Under the pieces are notes generated by a model. The model ran no database searches and had not been told where the DNA came from. It saw only the letters and a list, made by a program, of their open reading frames with translations. From DATBAX01 sp963762965 (GTDB taxonomy: Bacteria; Acidobacteriota; Terriglobia; Terriglobales; Acidobacteriaceae), in the NCBI GenBank assembly GCA_963762965.1, contig CAVXME010000001.1, forward strand, positions 1,798,001-1,862,000: a stretch of DNA of 64,000 bases. Reading direction: 5' to 3'. A program made the position numbers and the translations under genes. Numbering within the stretch: the first letter of the stretch is position 1; the number at the start of each line of letters is the position of its first letter. This document shows, piece after piece, positions 25,129 to 32,014 of this stretch.

Positions 25129-25605
25129 CTAAAGATAACCTGTTACCGAATCGTTACCAACTCTTCGTTCTTCGCCGTGCGGACTCTCTTCCGCTTCCGC
25201 CGGCTCTTCTTTCATTTCTAAGATAGTGATGCGCCGCAACACATCCTCGATACGCTGATTCACCACCCGCAGCGGCTCGCGGATATTGCAGCGGTCGCTC
25301 TGATCGCATTCGCCCTTGATGGTCACACAAGAGGTAATCAGCAGCGGCCCATCGATCGCGCGGATCACTTCAAACGCGCTGATCTTGCCGGCATTGCGTG
25401 CCAGCGTATAACCGCCATTGGTTCCATGCTGCGAATGCAACAATCCAGCTTTCACCAGCCGTTGCAAAATCTTGGCCAGCGCTTCCTGTGGGATGCCATA
25501 AGTGTCGGCGACATCCTTCGCGCTACATGTACCGTCATGCGAATGCTCCGCCAAATGCTTCATCGCCATCAGGCCGTAATCCGCTTTTTTGGTCAGCTTG
25601 AGCAT
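25129..25605 (-). CDS. iscR: Rrf2-family regulator IscR
   Basis: Fe-S-sensing transcription factor (158 aa) heading the isc operon. The winged helix (LKLTKKADYGLMAMKHLAEH, IPQEALAKILQRLVKAGLLHSQHGTNGGYTLAR split) is typical. Three cysteines in SCVTIKGECDQSDRC are the likely [2Fe-2S] ligands, matching IscR. The C-terminus is charged and variable. An 8+5+8 palindrome 20 nt upstream of the start is a likely auto-repression site, so operon expression should rise when clusters are scarce. Confidence 0.94.
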   Translation of the reverse strand: MLKLTKKADYGLMAMKHLAEHSHDGTCSAKDVADTYGIPQEALAKILQRLVKAGLLHSQHGTNGGYTLARNAGKISAFEVIRAIDGPLLITSCVTIKGECDQSDRCNIREPLRVVNQRIEDVLRRITILEMKEEPAEAEESPHGEERRVGNDSVTGYL

Positions 25606-25624
25606 GGACGGCGCATTCCTTGAA

Positions 25625-25645
25625 ATCCGACTACTTTAGTCGGAT
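25625..25645 (-). promoter_or_regulatory. Predicted IscR operator
   Basis: Perfect inverted repeat ATCCGACT (25625-25632), spacer of 5, AGTCGGAT (25638-25645). It resembles known Rrf2/IscR sites with GACT...AGTC half-sites and lies 20 nt upstream of iscR, where bound protein would block transcription initiation. Confidence 0.7.
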
Positions 25646-25959
25646 ATTGATATTCTAGGGCCCGGCAGCCCGAAATGCAACCCTAGACAGCCAACGGATC
25701 ATCCCAGCAGCGAATGGTAAGGCTATGCAGCTGAACGGCTTACCGAAGCCGACGACCAGCCGGACTTCTCCCCGCAGGGCGCCAATCCCGAGTTGTCCGC
25801 AAAGGCGGGGGTGGAAATCCATTTCTCGGCACTTGACAACTCCCCCGGTAGGGCTAAAATACCGCCAATTCCGGCGAAAGTCTGGCCCGCTCGGGCCAGA
25901 AGCAGCAACCCGGATTATGAATTCAATCCAACCGCAGCTCGTTCCCGAGAGTACCCACC
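25646..25959. other. Intergenic region between iscR and a small zinc-site gene
   Basis: About 310 bp without an open gene. The left end carries the iscR promoter region. A strong plus-strand promoter (TTGACA 25833-25838, 16-bp spacer, TAAAAT 25855-25860) drives the small gene at 25960. Its leader contains a perfect hairpin, TCTGGCCCG (25881-25889)/CGGGCCAGA (25892-25900). Nothing else is recognised. Confidence 0.6.
25833..25860 (+). promoter_or_regulatory. Sigma70 promoter upstream of the 50-aa gene
   Basis: TTGACA at 25833-25838, 16-bp spacer, TAAAAT at 25855-25860, one of the best promoter matches in the window. It leaves a leader of ~93 nt with a 9-bp perfect hairpin at 25881-25900. Confidence 0.65.
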
Positions 25960-26112
25960 ATGGCACAGTGTAAGCACCCGCGTGTGCAAATTGTCGCCCG
26001 CGAGGAAGATACCGAATTCGTGGAGTGTCTGGAATGCCGCGAGGTCTTCGAGTCCAGCGAATTCAAAGATATGACCATCGAAGAAACCAAGCTCAACAAC
26101 GCCGAATCCTGA
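25960..26112 (+). CDS. Small cysteine-containing hypothetical protein (50 aa)
   Basis: A short gene with its own strong promoter. The protein begins MAQCKHPRVQIVAREE and contains ECLECREVFE, giving Cys4, His6 and a C23-x2-C26 pair, an arrangement that could bind zinc. The C-terminus is acidic. It was identified by translating the open frame behind the promoter; the ribosome site is weak. Function is unknown. It is followed 150 nt later by a receiver-domain gene. Confidence 0.65.
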   Translation: MAQCKHPRVQIVAREEDTEFVECLECREVFESSEFKDMTIEETKLNNAES

Positions 26113-26262
26113 CCTGTTATCTCCGCTCTTAGCCTTCCGGCCAGAGTTCCGCATTGGTGTGGAATCTCGCCGCCAGCCCCCCACATGACGAAGGTAACCC
26201 TCGGATGGGCTTTCCTGTTGTGGGCCACTTTCCAGCTTTGGTAGTGTCGCCAGGGGGAATCT

Positions 26263-26673
26263 TTGTCCGCAGAAAAAGTGATGCCACTCGTAGCCCTCGT
26301 CGTTGACGATTCCATGCTGATCCGGCATACAGTATGCCGCTTCCTCGAGGAGCGGGGCTTTGCCGTGGAATCCGCGACCAACGGTCAGGAGGCGCTGGAA
26401 GCTCTGAAGCGCAAGCGTCCCGACATCATCATCACCGACATGGACATGCCCAAGATGGGTGGCAGTGAACTCATCACCGCCCTGAAAAGCCGTCCCGAAA
26501 CCGCCAACATTCCGGTCGTGATCGTGGCCGGCAAGCAGAGCGGCTTTGATGAAAACGAGCAGCGCGCCAATTTCGCGATATTTAAAGATATCGACATCGA
26601 AGACCAGCTCGCCAAGGCCCTGAAATCCGCCATCAACCTTCCTGCCGCCAAGGGTCAGGCCGCGGGGAAATAA
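26263..26673 (+). CDS. Single-domain response regulator (receiver only)
   Basis: CheY-like receiver of about 136 aa without an output domain. The acidic pair is in VALVVDDSMLIRHTV, the phosphoacceptor aspartate in IIITDMDMPKMGG, and the helix-switch region reads VVIVAGKQS. The usual K-P near the end is K-D (FKDID), a mild departure. The TTG start at 26263 is chosen because AGGGGGA lies 4-5 nt before it; an ATG at 26281 lacks such a site. No kinase gene is adjacent, so the partner is elsewhere. A heptad array overlaps the stop codon. Confidence 0.88.
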   Translation: MSAEKVMPLVALVVDDSMLIRHTVCRFLEERGFAVESATNGQEALEALKRKRPDIIITDMDMPKMGGSELITALKSRPETANIPVVIVAGKQSGFDENEQRANFAIFKDIDIEDQLAKALKSAINLPAAKGQAAGK

Positions 26674-26696
26674 GCTATCAGCTCTCAGCTTTAAGC
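26673..26696. repeat. Heptad repeat locus 12, AGCTNTC-like x3
   Basis: AGCTATC, AGCTCTC, AGCTTTA in register, starting at the last base of the receiver gene stop codon. It is inverted relative to locus 13 across the 100-bp gap, so the two could pair as a bidirectional terminator. Confidence 0.85.
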
Positions 26697-26756
26697 CGCC
26701 ACACAGTGTGCGATTGTCCCGCCTTTTTTTTGGGGTTCGAGCTTTTGATTTGTCTT

Positions 26757-26784
26757 AGCTGATAGCTGACAGCTGAAAGCTATT
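26757..26784. repeat. Heptad repeat locus 13, AGCTGAN x4, overlapping the tsaD stop
   Basis: AGCTGAT, AGCTGAC, AGCTGAA, AGCTATT in register; the last unit overlaps the tsaD stop codon (26780-26782), which reads in from the right. Confidence 0.88.
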
Positions 26785-27940
26785 TCAACCGCATCCCCGC
26801 CTCGGCCGAAAAGTCCTCCGCCGCGAAATCTTTCGCCAGAAACTTCGGATACGCCGCTGCCGCAATCATCGCGGCATTATCGGTGGCCAACGGACGTGAC
26901 GGGAAATAGACTTGCAAACCCTCCTGCGCCGCATCTTTCTCAAACCGCACGCGCAGTTCGTTGTTGGCCGCAACCCCGCCGGTGACAAAAAGCGTCCTTA
27001 CCTCGCAAGCCCGCGCCGCCGCCAGCGTTTTGTCGACGAGGTCCCCAACCATGGCACGCTGGAATGACGCCACCAGGTCGAGTGTCTGCCGGTCGCACAC
27101 TCGCAGGTAGTCTTCCAGCTTCGCCTGCGCAATCCCGGCCAAAGCTTCCCGCCTAGCCTCGATCGATGCCCGCAAGTTGTGAACTTCCACATACCGCAAC
27201 ACCGCCGTTTTGATTCCGCTGTAGGAAAAATCAAATCGCGGCCCGTCTTTTTCCGCCGGCTTGCCTTTGTTGTTCCGGTCGGGGTGCTTGAGCTGTGACA
27301 AAGAGAATTTCACCGCCGACGGATCGCCATGCTGCGAAAGCCTGTCAATGACCGGCCCGCCGGGATACCCGAGCCCGAGCAGCTTGGCAACTTTGTCGAA
27401 GGCTTCTCCGGCCGCGTCGTCTCGCGTGTGCCCGATATTCTGGTAAGACCAAGTGTCACCCTGGCGCTCGGCGAGATACAAATGCGTATGCCCGCCGGAA
27501 ACCACCAAAGCCAGCACCGGGAAAAGCAGATCTTGACTAGATGCAAAGCCGCCCTTCTGCCTTTCTTCGAGCAGGACCGCATGAATGTGGCCTTCCAGAT
27601 GGTTCACCGCGATCAAAGGCTTATCCAGCGCGAACGCCAGAGCTTTGGCATAGCTGATGCCCACCATCAATGCGCCCGCCAGGCCGGGCCCCTGCGTCAC
27701 CGCCAGCGCATCAATCGATTGGTAGGTCTGTCCCGCATCCGCCAGTGCTTTGCGAACTACAGGGACGATCGCTTTCAAATGCTCACGGGAAGCCAATTCA
27801 GGCACCACTCCGCCATAAGGCTGATGGGCGGCAATCTGCGAGAAAATAACATTCGAAACAATCTGCTCGCCCGAACGCACCACCGCCGCCGCGGTTTCGT
27901 CACACGAACTTTCAATCCCGAGAATGTAGGTGTCAGGCAA
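26780..27940 (-). CDS. tsaD: tRNA N6-adenosine threonylcarbamoyltransferase TsaD
   Basis: Essential enzyme that, with TsaB and TsaE, adds threonylcarbamoyl to A37 of ANN-decoding tRNAs. Signatures: ILGIESSCDETAAAVV at the N-terminus, TQGPGLAGALMVG, the metal-binding histidines in NHLEGHIHAVLL, VSGGHTHLYL, DDAAGEAFDKVAKLLGLGYPGGP, DFSYSGIKTAVLR and TGGVAANNELR. It has 386 aa, slightly longer than usual (~340) because of an insertion around KHPDRNNKGKPAEKDG. It is convergent with the receiver gene. Confidence 0.97.
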   Translation of the reverse strand: MPDTYILGIESSCDETAAAVVRSGEQIVSNVIFSQIAAHQPYGGVVPELASREHLKAIVPVVRKALADAGQTYQSIDALAVTQGPGLAGALMVGISYAKALAFALDKPLIAVNHLEGHIHAVLLEERQKGGFASSQDLLFPVLALVVSGGHTHLYLAERQGDTWSYQNIGHTRDDAAGEAFDKVAKLLGLGYPGGPVIDRLSQHGDPSAVKFSLSQLKHPDRNNKGKPAEKDGPRFDFSYSGIKTAVLRYVEVHNLRASIEARREALAGIAQAKLEDYLRVCDRQTLDLVASFQRAMVGDLVDKTLAAARACEVRTLFVTGGVAANNELRVRFEKDAAQEGLQVYFPSRPLATDNAAMIAAAAYPKFLAKDFAAEDFSAEAGMRLK

Positions 27941-27975
27941 GGAAGTTCTAGTTTAACCCGCCACCGCCCACGTAG

Positions 27976-27996
27976 GGACAGCCGCCTCGTCTGTCC
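27976..27996. repeat. REP-like palindrome GGACAGCCG (copy 1)
   Basis: GGACAGCCG, 3-nt loop, CGTCTGTCC, preceded by CACGTAG. A closely matching copy is at 57801-57821. It lies upstream of tsaD, next to a larger bipartite palindrome. Confidence 0.75.
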
Positions 27997-28020
27997 GATC
28001 GCCGAAGGCGTTTGCGAATA

Positions 28021-28100
28021 CCGTGGAAGAGCGGCCCTTCCAGGGCCGCGTTCGGATTGGATTTAAGATTTCGCGGCGCTGAAGCGCCGCTCTTCCACGG
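28021..28100. repeat. Bipartite BIME-like palindrome
   Basis: Outer 15-bp perfect inverted ends (28021-28035 and 28086-28100, CCGTGGAAGAGCGGC type) enclose two inner hairpins: GCGGCCC/GGGCCGC at 28031-28049 and GCGGCGC/GCGCCGC at 28073-28090. It can fold as one long stem or two short ones. It lies in the tsaD-tatA interval. Confidence 0.85.
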
Positions 28101-28136
28101 CACCTCATCTGTTCGGGTCACAAGCGTGCGATCTCG

Positions 28137-28313
28137 TTATGCCTGCTTATCTTCGATCGCCACCTTCTCCTCGCCTTTCACCGCCGCCTTAAACCCCCGA
28201 ATCCCCTCCCCGATTCCTTTGCCTAACTCCGGCAGCTTCTTCGGTCCAAAAATGAGCAGCGCAATTCCGAAAATGATCAGCAGATGGGTGGGTTGAAACA
28301 ATCCTTCAAACAT
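28137..28313 (-). CDS. tatA: Twin-arginine translocase subunit TatA
   Basis: A 58-aa pore-forming subunit of the Tat export system. Translation gives MFEGLFQPTHLLIIFGIALLIFG-like sequence (one membrane helix), then the amphipathic hinge GPKKLPELGKGIGEGIRGF and a short charged tail. Too short for many gene callers but complete. It lies just downstream of a ferritin-like protein with a Tat signal. A paralog is at 52991-53197. tatB and tatC are not in the window. Confidence 0.92.
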   Translation of the reverse strand: MFEGLFQPTHLLIIFGIALLIFGPKKLPELGKGIGEGIRGFKAAVKGEEKVAIEDKQA

Positions 28314-28410
28314 AAAAGCACCTCAATCTTTCTCAATCAGTCCAAAAAATAGGCGCTGTGATGGACGGCAAGCACAGCGCCTTGGGAAGAGAACGGCAAG
28401 CCCCGGCGAG

Positions 28411-29553
28411 TCAGAATCCGCGTTGCGCCGCATCCGCCTGCTTTGCCAGAGCGGTGAGGGCCTTGAAGAATGCCGGGGATTGGCCGGTGAACAAACCTGT
28501 TCCCGTTAGAAAATTAACCACGCCCATGGCAATTCCTTTTGGATTCGTTGGCCGGATCACCGCGCAACGCGGCAGGCTTGCGCTAATGAATTCGCAGGGA
28601 ACCGGGAAGATCAAGTTGGTTTGCAACAATGGGTTTCCCGTGGCATTGAAGTCGGGGAAGGTAAGTCCACTCGTAGGATCGGTAACTGGAGCGACTGGCG
28701 CTTGCACTCCATTCCCTGCGAAATCCACCCACTCCAGGAAGTGGGCCACTTCGTCTCCACCAATGCTGACCACGATGCGCAAGACTTCCAGATTGCTGGC
28801 CTTCTGCGCCATGGCCGAGTAAAGCGTGCTGCCGCCTTGCTCAATCATCGCAAAGTGGAAAGCCGCCGTGTTGGCGATTGCTTGAATATGATCTTTCGAG
28901 GTGAAATCAGTATCGGTCAGCGGAATCGCCGGCACGTTCACCAGGTTGATGGCTTGCGGGAAAGTGCCTCCGAGGTCGGGATTGTCAGTGCTGCGATAGC
29001 GGGTAAACCAGCTGGTGTCCACGGTAAGGTTCGCCAGCGTGGTGAGCCGCCCAATCTGCTGGGCGCCCGCGGCCTGGCTGCTCGGCAAAGTTCGAAAAGC
29101 ATCCAAATCCACCGGCTCAACGCCTTTCGACGCCAGGTAAGCATTCAGAAATTCGGCATGGCTCAGCTCATCGAGAGTGTTGCTGGTGATGTATTGTGAA
29201 CCGTCGCCATCGAGCCGCTGAAAGGCCTTCTGGTAAGCGTTCTGCTTGCCTGAAGTCACGCCGCCGAGTTCGGCGTATTGTTGCCACAAGTCGGTCTCGA
29301 GCAGCTCAGCCGCAGCCAGGAAGCGCAGGATGGCAGCGTCGCCCGGCGTGAGACTTTTGGGAGAATTCAACGCTTCGGCTTCAGTTGCGCCCGCAAACAG
29401 CGCGCCGGCCGACAAGGCGACGCCTGTCATGCCCATGCCCTTCAGGAACGACCGGCGTTTGATGCCTTCCTGCAAATTTGATGGTGTGGCTTCTTCGGCG
29501 GAGGTTGGAGTTGTTTGAGTTAGAACAGTAGAGGAGAGATCTTCCTTTTTCAT
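28411..29553 (-). CDS. Ferritin-like domain protein with Tat signal
   Basis: A 380-aa exported protein. The N-terminus carries a twin-arginine signal, RRSFLKGMGMTGVALSAGAL, so it folds before export. The mature part matches the ferritin-like group with long helices and acidic metal-type motifs: LRFLAAAELLETDLWQQYAE, DELSHAEFLNAYL and FHFAMIEQGG (helical Glu/His spacing). Metal binding or an oxidative-stress role is inferred; proteins of this type are common in acidobacteria. The start at 29553 follows GGAG; tatA lies right after it, suggesting a substrate-transporter association. Confidence 0.82.
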   Translation of the reverse strand: MKKEDLSSTVLTQTTPTSAEEATPSNLQEGIKRRSFLKGMGMTGVALSAGALFAGATEAEALNSPKSLTPGDAAILRFLAAAELLETDLWQQYAELGGVTSGKQNAYQKAFQRLDGDGSQYITSNTLDELSHAEFLNAYLASKGVEPVDLDAFRTLPSSQAAGAQQIGRLTTLANLTVDTSWFTRYRSTDNPDLGGTFPQAINLVNVPAIPLTDTDFTSKDHIQAIANTAAFHFAMIEQGGSTLYSAMAQKASNLEVLRIVVSIGGDEVAHFLEWVDFAGNGVQAPVAPVTDPTSGLTFPDFNATGNPLLQTNLIFPVPCEFISASLPRCAVIRPTNPKGIAMGVVNFLTGTGLFTGQSPAFFKALTALAKQADAAQRGF

Positions 29554-29728
29554 GACTTTTGCACTCCGATTTTCTTGGGATGACGTTCGGTGATCTGGAC
29601 TTTGATTTCTATTCACCGTCCGAGCAGCTTACGTTTGCTTTTACGCGGCTGTGTCATGAGCGCGTTATAGGTTTGTAAGAAGTTTGTCCCGTTAAAGAAT
29701 TGTGAAGATATGATTGGCGTGTTCACAA

Positions 29729-31123
29729 ATGCTCAAAGATTTCGCCATCTCGATAATCCGCAAGTTGCATGCGCATCATCACCAGGCCTACCTGGTGGGC
29801 GGATGCGTACGTGATCTGCTGCTCAAGCGCGAACCGGCCGACTACGACGTGGCCACCAGCGCCACGCCCGATGAAGTGATGCAAATCTTTCCCGAAACCT
29901 ATGCCGTGGGTGAACAATTCGGCGTGGTGCTGGTGCCGCTGCCTGCAAGAGACGTTGCAAGCAACGTCTCTACAGATGATTTTGAGAATATTCGTAGAGA
30001 CGTAGCTTGCTACGTCCCCTCCAAAGCGCAGGTCGTTGAAGTTGCAACTTTCCGTTCCGATATCGGCTATTCCGACGGCCGCCATCCCGACCAGGTGCGC
30101 TTCACCGAATCGCCACAGGAAGATGCCGCGCGCCGCGACTTCACCATCAACGGCATGATGCTGGATCCGATCACGAACCAAGTTCTGGATTTTGTTGGCG
30201 GACGGAAAGATCTCGAAGCAGGCGTCATTCGCGCCATTGGTGATCCCGAGTTCCGCTTTGCGGAAGACAAGCTGCGCATGCTGCGGGCGGTCCGCTTCGC
30301 CGCGCGCTTCGGGTATGCGATCGAAGCAAAGACCCTGGCCGCGATTCAGAGGCTGGCTTCGCAAATCCACCAGGTTTCCCGCGAGCGGGTGCGCGACGAG
30401 CTGACCCGGATGCTCACCGAAGGCCGCGCCCGTCAGGCATTTCTCCTGCTCGATGAAAGCAAGTTGCTGCACGAAGTGTTGCCGGAAATCGAAGCTATGA
30501 AGGGAGTGGAGCAGCCGCCGGAGTTCCATCCCGAGGGCGACGTCTTCGTGCACACGCTACTGATGCTGGACAAACTGCCGCACCCTTGTCCGCCGACACT
30601 GGCCTGGGGCGCGCTATTGCATGATGTCGGTAAGCCGCCGACCTTTCGCATCGCGCCGGACCGCATTCGTTTTGACAATCATGTGAACGTTGGCGTCAAA
30701 ATGGCCGAGGCCATCTGTCATCGCCTGCGCTTCTCCAACGCGGAAACCGAACAGGTGCTTGCGCTGGTGGACAATCACATGAAATTTGGGCAGGCGGAGC
30801 GGATGAGCGAGTCCACGTTCAAGAAATTTGTTCGCATGCCTGGGTTCGACGAGCATTTGGAGCTGCACCGGCTTGATTGCGAGTCCAGCTTCCGCAATTT
30901 GTCTTCCTACGATTTTGTGCGCGCGAAGATCGCTGCCCTGCCACCGGAAGCCATGCGTCCCCAACCTCTGGTCACGGGAGAAGACTTGATCGCAGCGGGT
31001 TATGCGCCCGGGCCGCGTTTCAAGGAAATCCTGTCCGCCGTGGAAGATGGCCAGCTGGAGGAGCGGCTGCAATCGAAAGACGGCGCGATGGAATTTGTGC
31101 GGCGGGAATTTCCCGTGCTGTGA
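29729..31123 (+). CDS. cca: CCA-adding tRNA nucleotidyltransferase with HD domain and palindromic insertion
   Basis: Enzyme that adds or repairs the CCA end of tRNA, or a poly(A) polymerase of the same family. The head domain has YLVGGCVRDLLLKREPADYDVATSATPDEV (GG and DxD motifs), then ARRDFTINGMMLD, DLEAGVIRAIGDPEFRFAEDKLRMLRAVRFAARFGY; a C-terminal HD domain contains WGALLHDVGKPP. Between FGVVLV and VEVATFRSD, where relatives have only a few residues, lie about 27 extra residues encoded by a palindromic element at 29949-30016. ATG 29729 is used; a TTG at 29714 is possible. Confidence 0.9.
   Translation: MLKDFAISIIRKLHAHHHQAYLVGGCVRDLLLKREPADYDVATSATPDEVMQIFPETYAVGEQFGVVLVPLPARDVASNVSTDDFENIRRDVACYVPSKAQVVEVATFRSDIGYSDGRHPDQVRFTESPQEDAARRDFTINGMMLDPITNQVLDFVGGRKDLEAGVIRAIGDPEFRFAEDKLRMLRAVRFAARFGYAIEAKTLAAIQRLASQIHQVSRERVRDELTRMLTEGRARQAFLLLDESKLLHEVLPEIEAMKGVEQPPEFHPEGDVFVHTLLMLDKLPHPCPPTLAWGALLHDVGKPPTFRIAPDRIRFDNHVNVGVKMAEAICHRLRFSNAETEQVLALVDNHMKFGQAERMSESTFKKFVRMPGFDEHLELHRLDCESSFRNLSSYDFVRAKIAALPPEAMRPQPLVTGEDLIAAGYAPGPRFKEILSAVEDGQLEERLQSKDGAMEFVRREFPVL
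29949..30016. repeat. Palindromic element inserted in frame within cca
   Basis: First hairpin GAGACGTTGC-AA-GCAACGTCTC (29949-29970), second hairpin GACGTAGC-TT-GCTACGTC (29999-30016), and an outer pairing ACGTCTCTAC (29964-29973) with GTAGAGACGT (29994-30003). The frame is kept, adding about 27 codons to the protein. Confidence 0.88.
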
Positions 31124-31325
31124 TTTCCTGTCAAGCCGCGTCATCCTTTCGGGTACTAGCAATCGTCTGAATGCAAAGGAAATATATTTGCTTCGGGCTT
31201 GTCCCATTTTCTCTGCGGGAATTGTTATTCTGTAAATAGAAGCCGAACCGCGAGCCGGGGTTCCTGCAATGCTAAAATCAACTTCTTTTGCCAGATGCGC
31301 GAAAGTTTCCGGGAACCACCCAGCC

Positions 31326-31610
31326 ATGGAACACGCCAGTACGGGACTCGAAAAAATCATGAGCCGGAGCTTGCGGCGTGCGCAACCGGGCCAGGGGCCG
31401 GTGATTGCCTGGCCTTTGGCATGCGGTCATGCAGTGGCGGGACGCACGAAAGCTCTGGATTTCTCGCAAGGCATTCTGCGCGTGGAAGTTTCCGACAAGA
31501 GCTGGCGGGCGGAGTTGCAGGTGCTGGCCCCGCAGTATCTCGCGGTCATCAACCGGTACGTGGGCGAGAGTGTAAAGCGGATTGAGTTCGTGATTGCACA
31601 GAAAGTATGA
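31326..31610 (+). CDS. DUF721/DciA-like protein
   Basis: A 94-aa protein of the DUF721 family. Members called DciA bind and load the replicative helicase DnaB where DnaC is absent. Typical is the positively charged KIMSRSLRRAQPG-like N-terminus and the conserved GILRVEVSDKSWRAELQVLAPQYLAVINRYVG core (split here as LRVEVSDKSW and LQVLAPQYLAVIN). ATG 31326 is used. Its stop overlaps the gatC start (ATGA), so the two are translationally coupled. Whether it is a true helicase loader cannot be proven from sequence. Confidence 0.75.
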   Translation: MEHASTGLEKIMSRSLRRAQPGQGPVIAWPLACGHAVAGRTKALDFSQGILRVEVSDKSWRAELQVLAPQYLAVINRYVGESVKRIEFVIAQKV

Positions 31611-31942
31611 AAGTCACTGAAAAAGACGTTGCCTACGTAGCCGGCCTGGCCAATCTGGAGTTGACTGAAGACGAACGCACGCGCATGGTGCGTGATCTTA
31701 ATTCAATTCTTGGCCACATCGACCGGCTGAATGAGTTGGATACGTCGAACGTCGAGCCCATGGCCCAGGTCTCGGACCGCTACGGCGCTGATCCGTCGAA
31801 GGATGGCGTGCGTTTTGACTACGCAAGCCGCGAGGATGTTGTGGAAGGACTGCGAAAATCTTTGCCGCAGGATGAAGCACTGGCGAATGCGCCGGATGCG
31901 GACGGGACGTTCTTCAGAGTCCCGAAGGTGATTGAGAGATAG
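31607..31942 (+). CDS. gatC: Asp-tRNA(Asn)/Glu-tRNA(Gln) amidotransferase subunit C
   Basis: Small subunit of the GatCAB complex that converts misacylated Glu-tRNA(Gln) or Asp-tRNA(Asn) to the correct aminoacyl-tRNA. 111 aa. MKVTEKDVAYVAGLANLELTEDE and LNSILGHIDRLNELDTSNVEPM are family signatures; the C-terminus RKSLPQDEALANAPDADGTFFRVPKVIE is canonical in content. It overlaps the upstream DUF721 gene by 4 nt and is followed by a heptad array that starts in its stop codon and runs almost to gatA. Confidence 0.96.
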   Translation: MKVTEKDVAYVAGLANLELTEDERTRMVRDLNSILGHIDRLNELDTSNVEPMAQVSDRYGADPSKDGVRFDYASREDVVEGLRKSLPQDEALANAPDADGTFFRVPKVIER

Positions 31943-32004
31943 CCATTGGCCTTTAGCCGTTGGCTTTTGGCTAAAAGCGAAAGGCCAACAGCTAACAGCT
32001 CCAG
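31942..32004. repeat. Heptad repeat locus 14, GCYNNNN x9
   Basis: About nine 7-mers of GCC(A/T)TTG, GCTTTTG, GCTAAAA, GCCAACA, GCTAACA type, filling the gatC-gatA junction from the gatC stop codon to 10 nt before the gatA ATG. The left half (TTGGC-rich) and right half (GCCAA-rich) are partly complementary. Confidence 0.88.
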
Positions 32005-32014
32005 CCGCGAACCC

